A stretch of 64,000 nucleotides of DNA from Endomychus coccineus (taxonomy: Eukaryota > Arthropoda > Insecta > Coleoptera > Endomychidae), in NCBI GenBank assembly GCA_958510875.1, contig OY294069.1:176124868-176188867 (forward strand). Direction: 5' to 3'. The stretch's first letter is position 1. Each line of letters begins with the position of its first letter. The translations under genes and the position numbers were made by a program. The notes below the pieces were generated by a model, which saw only the letters and a program-made list of their open reading frames with translations, made no database searches and was not told the DNA's origin. Shown here in pieces: positions 10,648 through 21,460 of this stretch.

Positions 10648-11450
10648 ATGCCTGTAATTATCTTTCGGCAGCGCACAATTATGCGCATTCTGCATGTTCT
10701 CAATACCAAAAAGTCTATGAGGTCAGACGGAATCCCACCTGTCGTCCTCAAGGCATGTGCGTCTGAGTCAAGACCAGTTTTCTGCAGCCATTCATACAAA
10801 CATGGCGTGTTTTCTTATAGCTGGCAGACAGCTAGAGTCCAACCAATCCCAAAAATAAGAGAAGAAAGAATAGCCTTACTAATAATTATTGATACATTGC
10901 TTTTGAAGTGATGGAGAAAGCAATCAATATTGAGCTCATCCACTACTCCAAAATCGTGAATGACCGGCAAAATGGCTTTCGCCAGCAGAGATCTACAGGA
11001 GACCTGCTTGCCTACGTACCTAACACATCTATGGCAGAAATCTATTTAAAAATATGGGGAATCTCTAGCTGTAGCATTGCATATCTCCAAAGCATTTGCC
11101 CGAACCTGGATTCAAAACCTTGTTGGGAAACTTCCCTCATATGGTACGCCGCCTCAACTTTGTCGTTCACTATCGAGTTTTCTCTCAGATAGATCAGCCC
11201 ATGTGGTGGTTGACGAAGTAACCTATGATACAAGCGATACTAGGGTACTGCAGGGATCTGTCTTGGCGCCAACTATGTTTCTGCATATTAACGATCTGCT
11301 GGAAGAGACGACCTGAACCGTTCACAGCTTTGCAGTTTATGCCGCATTCTCATCTAGAGCCCCTATACTATCCAATGGAGCCAGAGGAGCGAGACAGCGA
11401 CAAGTTGACGCAATTAATGGAGATCTGGCCGCGATCGTAGAAAGGTGAGT
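10648..11450 (+). pseudogene. LINE reverse transcriptase fragment (Jockey/I-like), catalytic site lost
   Basis: RT blocks appear in the right order through several frames: SDGIPPVVLKACA (10728-10766), WQTARVQPIPK (10830), NGFRQQRSTGDLLAY (10972), a finger/palm segment with DRSAHVVVDEV and LQGSVLAPTMFLHINDLL (11170-11310), then VHSFAVYAAFSS (11320). In active elements the last block is FADD; here both aspartates are replaced, so the polymerase could not work even without the frameshifts. The run ends with INGDLAAIVER near 11440. The same family appears at 15213-15760 (minus), 23690-23960 (plus) and 53324-53548 (minus). Confidence 0.8.
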
Positions 11451-12780
11451 CTCTTGTTCTACCGGGAGAGATTCCAGATAGGCAGAGGCTCAAGCTAGTC
11501 ACACCTTCATTGTTTAACTCGAAACCTGTCGAACTCCTTCCCACCAAATTCAAATTTTCTACGGATTTTCTCTCTCGCTATGCCTATAACCTCCAAACTT
11601 CCAAGAAAAATGACACAATGTTCTTCGAACATTATAGGTTTCCATCTCGTATAGTGAAAGAATAGAAAAAAAGATTCAAGAGTGAAATTTTTGCCCTCTG
11701 AACGTACATTTACAATTTGGGCTATTGCTTATAAACCATTCTGTTTAAAGTAAAGTTTGCCACCGAAATCCGAATTTGTGATCTGCATCCATTGCACATA
11801 AACTATAAAGTATGTATGAATACAATATTATTCTGGTTAGAAATCTCCTGCACCGACACGATGTTGACCACAACTTCGCTCTCGTTACGTTATATGCGAT
11901 GCTGTAACATTTTCCTCCTCGTTATTGATATTATCGTATATGTAATAGTTAGTCATACGACATAACCTTTATCATATTCTGTTAATATTGTGATCAAACA
12001 AAACCTCCAATTTTCATCTAATAAGCAACCTAGTCATTAATTCGTCACATGACAGTTTAGCTACAGACACATTCAAATTCTCGGCATTCGATTCGAAAAA
12101 AAGCTTCATCATCAATCATCCCGCATTCAAAGAATGTGATGAATGGATTCGATTTTACAGCGTAACAGCGATTGAATCAGTTAGCACGTTAGGCTATGTT
12201 GCTCACTACCGACAGAACACACCGCTACTAATTCCACTTTCGAAGCCATCTCCGATAACCAATATTCAGGGGCTTCTTTGAATCAAAGTCGAGAGAACAC
12301 TGACATGTGACTAAACAATTGAGCGCCACAGACAAAGATGTCTGTTAGGCAGGAAATGAGATCGCATTCGACACGTATCTTTCAAGTCCTTTTAACCACG
12401 TTTTGTCCTGTAAACGGTTTTAGATTAACTTTTACTAAGACGTTCCATTCGAGCTTGAGCTTAGAAAATGACTTGTTAATGCTGCCATAACCTCAAACCC
12501 ATCCATCATGATGAGGTACACATGAAATACATGCGACTATCCTGATGAGTAGAAGCTTCTCTTTTCTCATTCATTCAATTGATGGAATATGATTAAATGG
12601 ATACATACTGTATTAAATTGCAAAAACTGCATAATGAGATAGCATGAGTGGAACCATCTCTGTTAGATATTTTGATAGTTTATTTGTACCGTTTATCTGA
12701 ATTTTCAATAAAGGACATAAATATACAAGCCAGAAAAGCAATAGCATAATTACATATAATAGTGAAGTATGGCCCCTTAA
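11451..12780. other. LINE remnant tail then unrecognised spacer
   Basis: 11450-11650 still aligns in part with 23940-24060 (TGCCTATAACCTCCAAACTTC and similar), so the LINE continues for about 200 bp beyond the RT. From about 11700 to 12780 I recognise nothing. Confidence 0.4.
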
Positions 12781-12784
12781 GGCG

Positions 12785-13425
12785 AGTGCTGAAAAAACCT
12801 TAAAAGCTACAGAAATGGATTATTGGCGAAGAGCTGCCGGAAAATCGAAAGTGGGGAAGACCACAAATGAAAGAATCCATGAAATCATGGGAGTAACACT
12901 ATAGTCGAGGACATTAAAGTAAACCAAATGATATGGTATGGTCATGTTCAAAGAATGCCGGATGAAAGACTTCCAAAACAAGTGTTGGAATGGACACCAT
13001 GAGGAAAAAGAAAGAGAGAGATACCAAGAAAAAGTTGGGAAGAGGGAATCCACAAAGAAATCCGAGAAAGAGACGTGGAGGACATTAAAGTAAACAACTG
13101 AGATGGTATGGTCATTTCCAAAGAATGCTGAATGAAAGACTTCCAAAACAAGTGTTGGAATGGACACCACAAGGAAAAAGAAAGAGAGGGAGACCAAGGA
13201 AAAGTTGGAGCGAGGGGATTGGACAAAGAAATTCGAGAAAGAGATGTGGAAGAAGACCTATGGATGGACAGAGGAAAATGGGGACTGGAAATCGGAAGAC
13301 GTGGGGAGACGTTTTAAACCGACTTAAAGAAGAAGATCAGAGTTTCCATGAGATTTATGAAGGAATAATTTCTAGAAATAAGGCGCGTTGTATTAATACC
13401 CTCTATAGTACAAGGCCTGAATGCT
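12785..13425 (+). pseudogene. LINE C-terminal tail (RTE-like) with 171-bp tandem duplication
   Basis: Reading + gives KATEMDYWRRAAGKSK, then VWYGH-type and MPDERLPKQVLEWTP, GKRKRGRPRKSW and WMDRGKWGLEIGRR. These blocks are the conserved C-terminus of RT polyproteins that follow the thumb in widespread insect LINEs. The segment from ACATTAAAGT at 12911 is repeated from 13082, a 171-bp period (57 codons), so the WTP/GKRKRGRPRKSW block is present twice. Stops and frame changes break both copies. The motif CTCTATAGTACAAGGC follows at about 13400 and recurs at 46735 and, inverted, at 26745. Confidence 0.7.
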
Positions 13426-13496
13426 AAATCGTGACGTCATAAGCCAGAGGCAGCTCGTTACCCATACGTTACAGCAAAATGCTGCTATACCAACAG

Positions 13497-13559
13497 TAGA
13501 ACAAAAGATCTATTTATTCTTTAGGACACATTATTCCCAAATAGTATTTAAACAGGCAC
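13497..13559 (+). mobile_element. PLE 3' end scrap abutting the inverted LTR
   Basis: The sequence up to AATAGTATTTAAACAGGCAC matches the 3' end of PLE coding sequence at 61310-61372 (TAATATTTAAACAGGCAC). It breaks off exactly where the left arm of the inverted LTR begins. Confidence 0.5.
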
Positions 13560-13995
13560 TATAAAAGGATATTATAAGTTTAATAATTGGATTTCATAGA
13601 CAAAACTTTGAAGGGTCGGAATTTTAAAATATAATGAATCAACAGTTACAAGTTCAGAAAATTCATCCATATTAACTTGACAGTAGTTATTTTTTAAATT
13701 CTCTCTCAAACGTCATCCCCTACTTCTCTCATAGATGGTCATCATTTAATAAAATATACTTTACTCAGGGATGAGTAAATAAGATTTGTTATTGTTATAT
13801 CATCAAATGATCTGGTCATCTATGAAAGAAGTAGGGGATGACGTTTTAAAAAGAATTAATAAAATAACTACTGTCAAGTTACTATTATGAGTTTTCTGAA
13901 ATTGTAACTGTTGATTCATTATATTTTAAAATTCCAACCCTTCAAAGTGTTTTTCTATGAAATCCAATAATGAATCTTATAATATCCTTTTATAG
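13560..13995. mobile_element. Inverted pair of LTR 3' segments (palindrome)
   Basis: 13560-13745 and 13806-13995 are reverse complements of each other with high similarity over about 185 bp. Shared landmarks include TATAAAAGGATATTATAAG, TTGACAGTAGTTATTTT and ACGTCATCCCCTACTTC. About 60 bp separate the arms. The right arm ends immediately before a perfect tRNA-Lys primer-binding site, which identifies it as the 3' end of a 5' LTR in + orientation. The left arm is the same LTR end in the opposite orientation, without a primer-binding site. Confidence 0.7.
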
Positions 13996-14013
13996 TGGCG
14001 CCCAACGTGGGGC
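13996..14013 (+). promoter_or_regulatory. tRNA-Lys primer-binding site of an LTR retroelement
   Basis: The 18 bases TGGCGCCCAACGTGGGGC match the 3' end of tRNA-Lys(1,2) in complement, a primer-binding site used by several retroviruses and insect gypsy-type elements. It sits directly after the LTR segment ending ...TTTTATAG. No gag or pol coding sequence can be recognised downstream. Confidence 0.8.
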
Positions 14014-15149
14014 ACCACTTTTTTATGAATAAATCATAAAACTATGATACATAATGATACAACTTCTAAACCATAATAGTCTCTACATTTCTATCAAGAA
14101 TGGAAGAACTAAGTAAGTGGTGCAATCGTTAAGCTATGATAATAACATATGAATTGTCTTCCTTCGTCTCTTTACCACCTCAGCTGAAGAGGATATTCCA
14201 TTAGTCTTATCATCACTTGTAAGCTTTCCAGCTACCTCATTACTTCGGTCTTGCTCAACCCCCACTTCCTGTTCGTAAATACAGCAGGATTACTTATGAT
14301 ATTTCGTTGTAACACCAATCGCATAATGAATCCATTTTGTTCGGAATTATTTTAATGGAAATAATGACCGTTTCCTATTTATTTAATGAGATGAATTGAA
14401 GTGTAAACCATTCGTTGAGATAATTAAATTTAGCCGTAAATTACCCAGCTATTGCTTTCGTCACTACACATTATGAGGTTATACTTAGTAATTCTCAAGT
14501 GGCCCATGAAACGGTTGAATACGGAAACGGTCCACCCCGACTGTCAATTGTCGACTGCAACTGACGTCGTTAGCTGTCAACAAGATTCTGGATGAAAGTA
14601 ATTCTATATTATGGGAATGCAAGAATGATTAAGTGTGAAATAGATGTAATATATTTCCAGTGTCGCGTATTTGGTGTCATTAGGACTTTTCCGGATATAG
14701 GAGTGATAGTAAATTGAACTCTCTTGATGAGTAAGGTGCCATCTATTACCTAGACGTTTGTAATTTTATATGTGAGCAGTAGTAAAATATATTGCAGGGT
14801 ATCAAAAAAAATCAAGTATACAGGGTGATACTTAATGTTACGTAATTATTTTAATATGTGATTCTTGGGGTAATTTTAATTTGAAAAACATGCCTGGCTT
14901 CGTCGATATACGCTGAAAATTTAATTTTTTCTCGGTTTTAACCAAAAATTTCGAAGACCGTTCGAGACGTTACTCTAAAATTCAGGATAGCATATTATGG
15001 TATAAAAACACACTTTTCAACGGAAAAAGTTGATTTTTATTTTAACCAGTGGCTTAGGTGATGGTTCCATGATACAATATTAACGAAGCAATTGTTACGC
15101 CACTGTTTTTTCCTTAACTTTGAATAAAGTTCTATGGATGGAAAATAAT
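14014..15149. other. Unrecognised; possible LTR-element leader at the start
   Basis: The bases after the primer-binding site should be the leader of the LTR element, but no gag-like frame is seen. Near 14817 the motif TATACAGGGTGATAC resembles the ends of non-autonomous repeats; no second end was found. The rest is unassigned. Confidence 0.35.
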
Positions 15150-15225
15150 CACCTTAGTCCACCAAAAATAATCTTAAAGTACTGAGAACCTTTCGGCTAC
15201 CAAGTTGCATCATCAGTTTACTCCA
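15150..15225 (-). mobile_element. PLE 3' end with hammerhead-like relic
   Basis: On the minus strand CTGATGATG, GCAACTTGGTAGC, CGAAAGG and TCTCAGTAC follow each other, matching 61394-61432 and the minus-strand copies at 42846 and 51570. It is a decayed hammerhead-like motif next to the PLE 3' untranslated end. Stem I cannot be formed here. Confidence 0.5.
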
Positions 15226-15760
15226 ACAATTTTGAAGGGGCAACTCTCATTGTAGTTTATAGCGCGAGGTGTAAAATGAATGAAAACTGTTTTTGAGGTA
15301 TTCAGAATGAGTTGATTCGCAGCAAACCATTCTACGGAGGCATTCAGACTATTTTGGGTGTTTTTCACGAGCACGCATGTCAGATGCGCGCCTAACATTG
15401 AATTATCATCCACAAACATCGTTAGAATCTCTTGTTCCAGTACCATTGACAAATCATAAACAAATAACAAGAAAGGAAGAGGTTCGAGTACAGACTCTTG
15501 AGGTACACCATTCACAACCTTCAATCTGCTAGATTTTATATCATCAGGGATGATCTTCTTTCCTTTTTTTGGAATAGGTTGAACTCTGGCTGTCTTCCAG
15601 CTGGAAGGAAACACACCAAGTTCATATGAAAGGGTAAACAACCTGCAGAAAACTGGTGTTAATTCCTTGAAAACGACAGGTGGAATTCCGTATGGGCTCA
15701 TAGCCTTTTTGGCATTGAGATCACCAGAATGCGCTTAATTGTGCACTGACGAAAGACAGT
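15213..15760 (-). pseudogene. LINE reverse transcriptase with internal deletion, catalytic Asp pair kept
   Basis: The minus-strand frame starts upstream of the methionine at 15701 (a broken extension to about 15760 matches 10660-10720). It contains GIPPVVFKELTPVFC, WKTARVQPIPKKGKK and then, after only about ten residues, VVNGVPQESVLEPLPFLLF and MFVDDNSMLGAHL, ending KTVFIHFTPR. In complete RTs some 100 residues separate the PIPK block from VPQGS, so the middle fingers are deleted while the frame stays open. VPQES has Glu for Gly. The FVDD catalytic pair is intact. The start of the ORF is identical in family to 10648-10911. The palm part looks less close to that family, so a chimera is possible. 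Confidence 0.75.
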
Positions 15761-15858
15761 TTCAAATTGCTATATACCCATTTGTTTCATTTTTGTTATT
15801 CAAAACTCTTAAGAAGAGATAGCTGTGTGAATATCTTAGTAACAAAACAGTCACAGAT

Positions 15859-17067
15859 TTGTACTGGACTTTCAGCATAGACACAAAATTATATCTTATT
15901 GCTGATACCGCGTACCATCGGAATGACTATCTGGTTGTGCGTAGAGTTTCAAGAATACATTTTGTGCTAGTTTCAATAAAGCTAGTTCACTCATGCAAGT
16001 TTGTTACTCCCTATTGTATTATGAATTCTATCAACTATGTCTATGTTGCCTGCTATTAGGTGTACCTCAAGGCTCCATACTTAGACCTTTACTCTTTTTA
16101 ATATACATTAATGATTTACCGTTACAAGTTCATAAAGGTAAAGTTATCTTGTATGCAGATGATCAAGGTTAATACAGACTTAGTTTACTTACAAAATTCA
16201 CTCATGGTGATTCAAACTGATTTGTTTAACTGATATACACATAATAAATTGAATATTAATAATGAAAAAACTGGGACCTTCTATTTTTCCTTAAGATAAA
16301 TATCGGATTCTTACAATAGTGAATTTATATCATTTCTTGGATTACTATTAGATATATGATTGACTTGGACGAAACATTGTGATCAAGTTGCTTCGTCAGG
16401 TGCTAAAGAAATTTACGAGCTAAGGAACTCAAACAAAATTGTATCTGTTAATATACTGCTCACAACTTAGTTTGGTGTAATACACTCGAAAATTAGTCTG
16501 GGGTCACTCAGCAAATCTGTTTCATGATCTCAAGATTCAACGTAAAGCATTTAGGATTATAAAGAACCTGCCTTACCGACGAGACTGTAAGCATGCCTTT
16601 CCTTTAAGGACCTAAAAGTTATGTCTCTTCCTTGCATTCACATTCAACATTGTTTAATATATGTTAAAACACATATTAACGAATAATCTAGTCGATGTGA
16701 TATGACATGTACTGTGTCAACATTAGAGCGAAATATAATTTACATTTTAATTATCATCGCATAAAACGTAGCAGAAATAGCGTTAATTACTAGGGTCCAA
16801 CTTTTTTCATTAAACTACCCCAACTGATTAGAGAGCTCAACTCGACAATTTTTCAAGGGTTATTAAAAATTTTCTTACTGAACATTGTTTTTATACTTTT
16901 AAGGAATTTTTAGATTTTCAGTTCTGATTTAATAGTATTAACGTTCTATTTTTCTTTGTTCTATCATAATTTGAATTTATTTTTGTTTCTTTCTTTTATC
17001 TTGACGAATGTAAGCCAATACTTGGTATCCACCATGAATAAATTATTATATTCTATTCTATTCTATT
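15859..17067 (+). pseudogene. LINE reverse transcriptase relic (CR1-like) with (TTCTA)n tail
   Basis: From 16059 the frame reads [20 protein letters not shown] and, at 16153-16164, YADD, then stops. Later pieces include LTWTKHCDQVASSGAKEIYEL (about 16370-16440), KAFRIIKNLPYRRDCKHAF (about 16545-16600) and FFIKLPQLIRELNSTIFQ (about 16807-16860). Together these are the palm, thumb and C-terminal blocks of a CR1-like non-LTR polyprotein without RNase H. The element ends with ATTCTATTCTATTCTATT at about 17048-17067, a short-repeat tail typical of target-primed insertion. Many stops and frame changes; 5' truncated. Confidence 0.75.
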
Positions 17068-18082
17068 AACGTCATATGCCAATTTATAAATTTTGCCTAG
17101 CGTTTTTGGCGTTTTGCCCAATTGACCCAGCACTGATCCAAGCAATTACCTCAGATGTCGGCACACTTTGATATGTTGAACCGCAGTCTATGCACCAAAA
17201 GTTCTATGCATGCACCAATCGACAAAAGCTTAATTCGCCTTAACGACTCATTTGAAAAAATGTCCAGTTTCCATTCGGTTCGATTGTTACCACGTAATTG
17301 AATTGCATTATTCGAATCAATTAAATAATTTCGAAACGCCGAAAACCGCAAAGTAACATAACAGCCACAGATTTGTACGCTGGAGTGGAACTATTTAGCA
17401 GAATGAAGAAAACGGTCCCGTAAATTATACAACGATTCTCACGCTATGTTAAATGATAGAGACATTCGTAAATAATATTTCAATTATTCAACAACAGTTG
17501 TTGGGTGCGTTCTCACTCGACCACACGCAGGAAATAATTTATTTTTTCTTTATTAATTATGACATCACACCCTTTTTCTATCGACATACGCTGCCGCGCG
17601 GTGTTGTTGTTGTTTTCTTGGTTTGTGGTTCGATTGAAACTTCAGCGAAATTACACCCGTTATTATCTCTCTGGTCTATTTGACAGATGTTGTTTTCAAA
17701 CGTTATAATAGATTGGCATCCCTTACAAATTAATTTATGTTTCCATTATGCCGTGTGTTTAAATCACTTATTACTTTTAATATATACATACACCCATTGA
17801 GAGCTATTGTTCGCTAAATATATTTTAATCTATTCAACACATGTCAAAACACTTAATTTCACAGGCAAACGTGTCATGCGAAATTATCAAAAATACTTGT
17901 ATTGAAAACCAAAGGATTTAACAGCTGGATATTTTGTTCCAAAGCAACAAACATTCCATTCCTCAGAAATGTAACAATAACTGATTTTTAACGATCGTCT
18001 GTCATCATAGCGAATGAAATTACGAATTCAGTGTTTTGGCCGTACAAATTGATTCTGTTGAGAAAAGCTATTTCTAACTATC
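17068..18082. other. Unrecognised spacer
   Basis: No domain, terminal repeat or long conserved frame is visible. The frame at 17453-17683 has no recognisable features. Confidence 0.45.
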
Positions 18083-19180
18083 GGAACCGCTACACCTTCC
18101 ATTCAGGCAGAGGCCATAAGAGGAGCGTATCGCTTCGATCTTATCGGCCAAGGAAAGGCTGACCGGAAAGGCCGAAGCATCCTCGGATTGCTTGGATCAC
18201 CTGGGCCATTGGGGATGAGATCCGATAGGGTCAAGGTTCACAGCACTTCCGTACCTTTCATGATTAAAACCGTGAATGAGCAGGAGAACGCTGGGGGCAG
18301 TTCTCATATGATATCAGGGGATTCCATATGGCTTACCGAGGGCACCAAGACGGAAAAAAGTACGGGTGCTGGAATAGTCGAGAAAACGGACCAAGGGGAA
18401 AGAATTTCTTTAAGCCTAGGGACTTTTGCGACAGAATTCCAAGCAAAAATAGTTGTAATTACAACATGTGCTCAAATTATGAGGGAGAGAGCCTATGAGA
18501 ATAGACAAATCACAATCATAGTGCTCAAGGCACTGGAGTCATACACAATCACCTCACAATGTGTACTCGATTGTGTAAAAGAACTAACGGCACTAGTAAT
18601 GAACCCCAATAGAGTAACACTCGTTTGGGAGTCTGAAGAAACCAAACGAGAAGGAACAGAAACTGCCGTCGCACTCGCCAAAGTGGGGGCGGAAAAACCA
18701 CTGATTGGACCAGAGCCAACCTGTGGCATTTCTCATACCACAGTGAAATCTGTAATCCAAAAATGGCTCGAGATAGAGCACCGTGCCTATTGGAGGGAAC
18801 TGCCTTGTATGTCGCACTCCAAGCGACTGATGGGAAATCTCCAGCAGCAACAAGCAAAAAATCTGCTGACGTTCAGCAGCCAAGAAATACGGAATCTTGT
18901 TGCATTCCTGACCGGACACGTCCCATACAACAAACACCTCTACACGAAGGGACTGGTAGATCAGCCCACTTGTGGGGGTTGCGGCCTGGAAGATGAGACA
19001 CCTATGCATGTGCTCTGTCAGTGCACGGCATACACGGTAGGTCGTCGGACATACCTCGGAGACGATAAGACTACACCCGAGGAAATCAGAAGTATCCCCT
19101 ATATCAGGCTACTGAAATTCATAGACTACACCGGACTGATGAGGGGGGTACAAACAAGTGAGGACACAATAGGACTATAA
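18083..19180 (+). pseudogene. LINE ORF2 C-terminal half: RNase H and Cys knuckle, long open frame
   Basis: The open frame extends upstream of the methionine at 18188 to about 18083, reading PSIQAEAIRGAYRFDLIGQG, the linker between RT and RNase H. RNase H blocks follow: FATEFQAKIVVITTCA (about 18424), VLKALESYTI (18522) and VTLVWESEETKREGTETAVA (18615), where related elements have VPGHxGIxGNExAD. The active-site motifs are eroded. Then FLTGHVPYNKHLYTKGLVD (18905) and CGGCGLEDETPMHVLCQC (18970), a CCHC-type knuckle. The stop is at 19178-19180. It is 5' truncated, and this is the longest open frame in the window, but the missing RNase H residues argue against activity. Confidence 0.8.
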
Positions 19181-19331
19181 TGACCGTAGTGCTGTGGGGC
19201 TCCCCTAGGATGGGGAACCAACCTCACGGAGGAGGGGTTTTAGTCGGTAGGAATCCGGCACACCCGGGGGCACGGGCACCCGAGGCGTCTATGTAATATT
19301 TCCCCTCCTCTACGCACAAAAAAAAAAAAAT
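19181..19331 (+). mobile_element. LINE 3' untranslated region and poly(A)
   Basis: A GC-rich 3' untranslated segment (GGCTCCCCTAGGATGGGG, CACCCGGGGGCACGGGC) ends in an A-run at about 19318-19330. This marks the retrotransposed 3' end of the LINE upstream. Confidence 0.75.
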
Positions 19332-19595
19332 GTCCCGTTCATAAAAAAATCTGAGCCTTGGGATAGAAGTGTCCTATCACTGCAAAAAACCAATATTCGA
19401 TCTTCCTGACCGTCGTCTATTAGCACAAGGTGTTGCATTTTCTTCGGGATGACGATTTCTTGCCGTTTCTTTGGTAAAGACTTAACTCTTGAATCTATCT
19501 AAGACGCACGGAATGAGAGGAATAATCTCTATAATTTCCAATTCGCCTTCGGGCCTCGTCGTTTCGACGAGAGGGTTCCAGGTTACAGGTAGTTT
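19332..19595. other. Short unassigned stretch
   Basis: Between the poly(A) of the LINE and the PLE fragment I see no assignable feature. Confidence 0.4.
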
Positions 19596-19790
19596 TTGAC
19601 TTACGCACAAAACGCGTCGCCTGAAACAGGAAATCACCCCTTGGGTAACCATTTTTTACAAACAGGTCATACTGTTTCTAATTTAGATAACCTGAGCATT
19701 TTGCATAATCAAACCAAAGGTTACAAATCGAATACATTGGAATCAATAGAGATTTATAAGGTGTCAAAAACTCCTATAACTATATTCTAA
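19596..19790 (+). pseudogene. PLE GIY-YIG endonuclease C-terminus
   Basis: The frame reads PLGNHFLQTGHTVSNLDNL and, later, TLESIEIYKVSKTPITIF before a stop at 19790. HxxxTGH followed by E-x2-EIYK is the C-terminal half of the GIY-YIG domain in Penelope-like elements (compare HILNTGHTI at 43030 and 45705). The GIY-YIG start and the RT are missing. A hammerhead-like relic follows at 20021. Confidence 0.65.
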
Positions 19791-20020
19791 GTGATCAGTT
19801 AGACCTATCCCAAAGTGATCTTTTCCTTTGTCTCCCAAAGCACTCTTTGAATAAGACTTAGAATATTAAATAATCATAATGATTCTAATGCACAAATTGT
19901 TCTTTAATTCTCACTGTATTTTCCCGGGATATACCTGTTTCGGAATTTGCCATGATCTCTCAGTATCATTAACCTATTTATACTTTTTTATTGTTTATTG
20001 TTTACTTCATAATTTTGTAT

Positions 20021-20061
20021 CTGTTTGATAATGCCACTTCGGTGTTGAAACTATAGTAAAG
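20021..20061 (+). ncRNA. Hammerhead-like relic after PLE fragment
   Basis: TTGATAA, T, GCCAC-TTC-GGTGT, TGAAAC and TATAGTAAAG occur in the same order as in the other PLE-linked motifs in this window. CUGAUGA is degraded to TTGATAA. Listed as a relic only. Confidence 0.35.
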
Positions 20062-21260
20062 TTTTCATTAGAAGCACAGAAGCTTTACTTTCTTGATCTA
20101 TGTGTCAGTTAATAATATATTATGTATCTGAAGAAACATGTTTCATACGGTACGATTTATTATCAAAATTGAACTTAAAATAATTCCGATGTATAACTAA
20201 AGGTGGAGGTGGAGCGCTGTCAAGTTTCTAAAACAAAACGATAGGTATCGTGTAACCAATTTACTAACGTAGGATCATCAGAAACAAATATGCATAGAAG
20301 TTTTGAGTATATTAAGTATTGATATAACTACGATTCAATTAGTAAGCGATATTATACAACCACTGGTTAACTATGCCTGGTAAATATCACGTTACAATTA
20401 AAGAAGATCGGAGAACCCTTACAGCCTGTCGACTCACTTACGCATCTTTTCTCAACGGTTGTTGCGAAAAACACGTCTGAAAACTTGAATAATGTCCTGC
20501 AACACGCCCAACACAATAATTTCTCCACATACATTTCAGATAAGTTTATGTATACGAATACATACTACAAAAAGCTGTGATACATTGATCACTAACTTCC
20601 CTCACTTGTGGGACACGACAATATATTGCAAATGGTGTGAAACAAATAAAGACATCAAATTATAATGTTATTACATTAAACGTTTATTTGCATTAATAAA
20701 CTATAGGATAATTTCCACCACATATATGGACTGAGGCCTCTGCTGCATTAAATAAAACAACCAATGCTTACGAATCGTTTCATTCCCATTTTATTGCATC
20801 CATGTACCAAACGCATCCTTCTTTATTTATTTTTGTAGACGCACTTCTTAAAGTACAAACTGAAATCTATATTAAATTCAACAGTGTTAACGAAATTCAT
20901 AAAAATATAACCACTAAGAAACGTGATAATATTGTTAATTCTAAAATTATAGAATAAAGCAATAGTAAGTTGTCCAAACTGCAATATGTTAAAATAATAT
21001 CGCATTATTATGCAATTAATTAAAATAGTACAGTGTAAATATAATTTTGAATATGTTCGTCCTATGTACGTATATGTTTTATGTATATTTTAAATTGATG
21101 AATTTTGTTTTAATATTACATCAGTCTATTTCTTGCAAGCAGAGGTAGGTATTATTATTCATGTGCCGAGATTAAACATTTTAGAAGTGAATCTTTTAAT
21201 CTCTGTGCCGAGCTTCACTATTTTTATTTCGTATACCTGAGACATGTGCCTAGTTTGTAT
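20062..21260. other. Unrecognised AT-rich spacer
   Basis: No protein family or repeat boundary is visible on either strand. Confidence 0.45.
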
Positions 21261-21261
21261 T

Positions 21262-21460
21262 ACCCCGAAATGAACGCCTAATTTGAAGAATTGTCGAAAT
21301 CGTATTATTTGGAAGACATCGAAAAAGTAGGAAAACGTTGGATGCAGTGTATCAGGCTATAATGAGATTATGTTGAGAAATAACAAATAAGTTTTGACCG
21401 AATAAATCATTCATTGTTTAACTTTGCAGGAACTTTGTCTTCGTAAATTTCCTACTTTGT
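21262..21460 (+). pseudogene. mariner transposase C-terminal scrap
   Basis: The broken frame contains SKSYYLEDIEKVGKRWMQC (about 21294-21350), then a shifted FDRINHSLFNFAGTL. This is the end of a mariner transposase, after the last catalytic Asp. The same C-terminal region is seen at 52550-52680. The rest of the element is missing. Confidence 0.55.

Noticed and set aside
18493..19009. Minus-strand frames of 78-138 residues
   Set aside because: Antisense shadows of the long LINE frame on the + strand.
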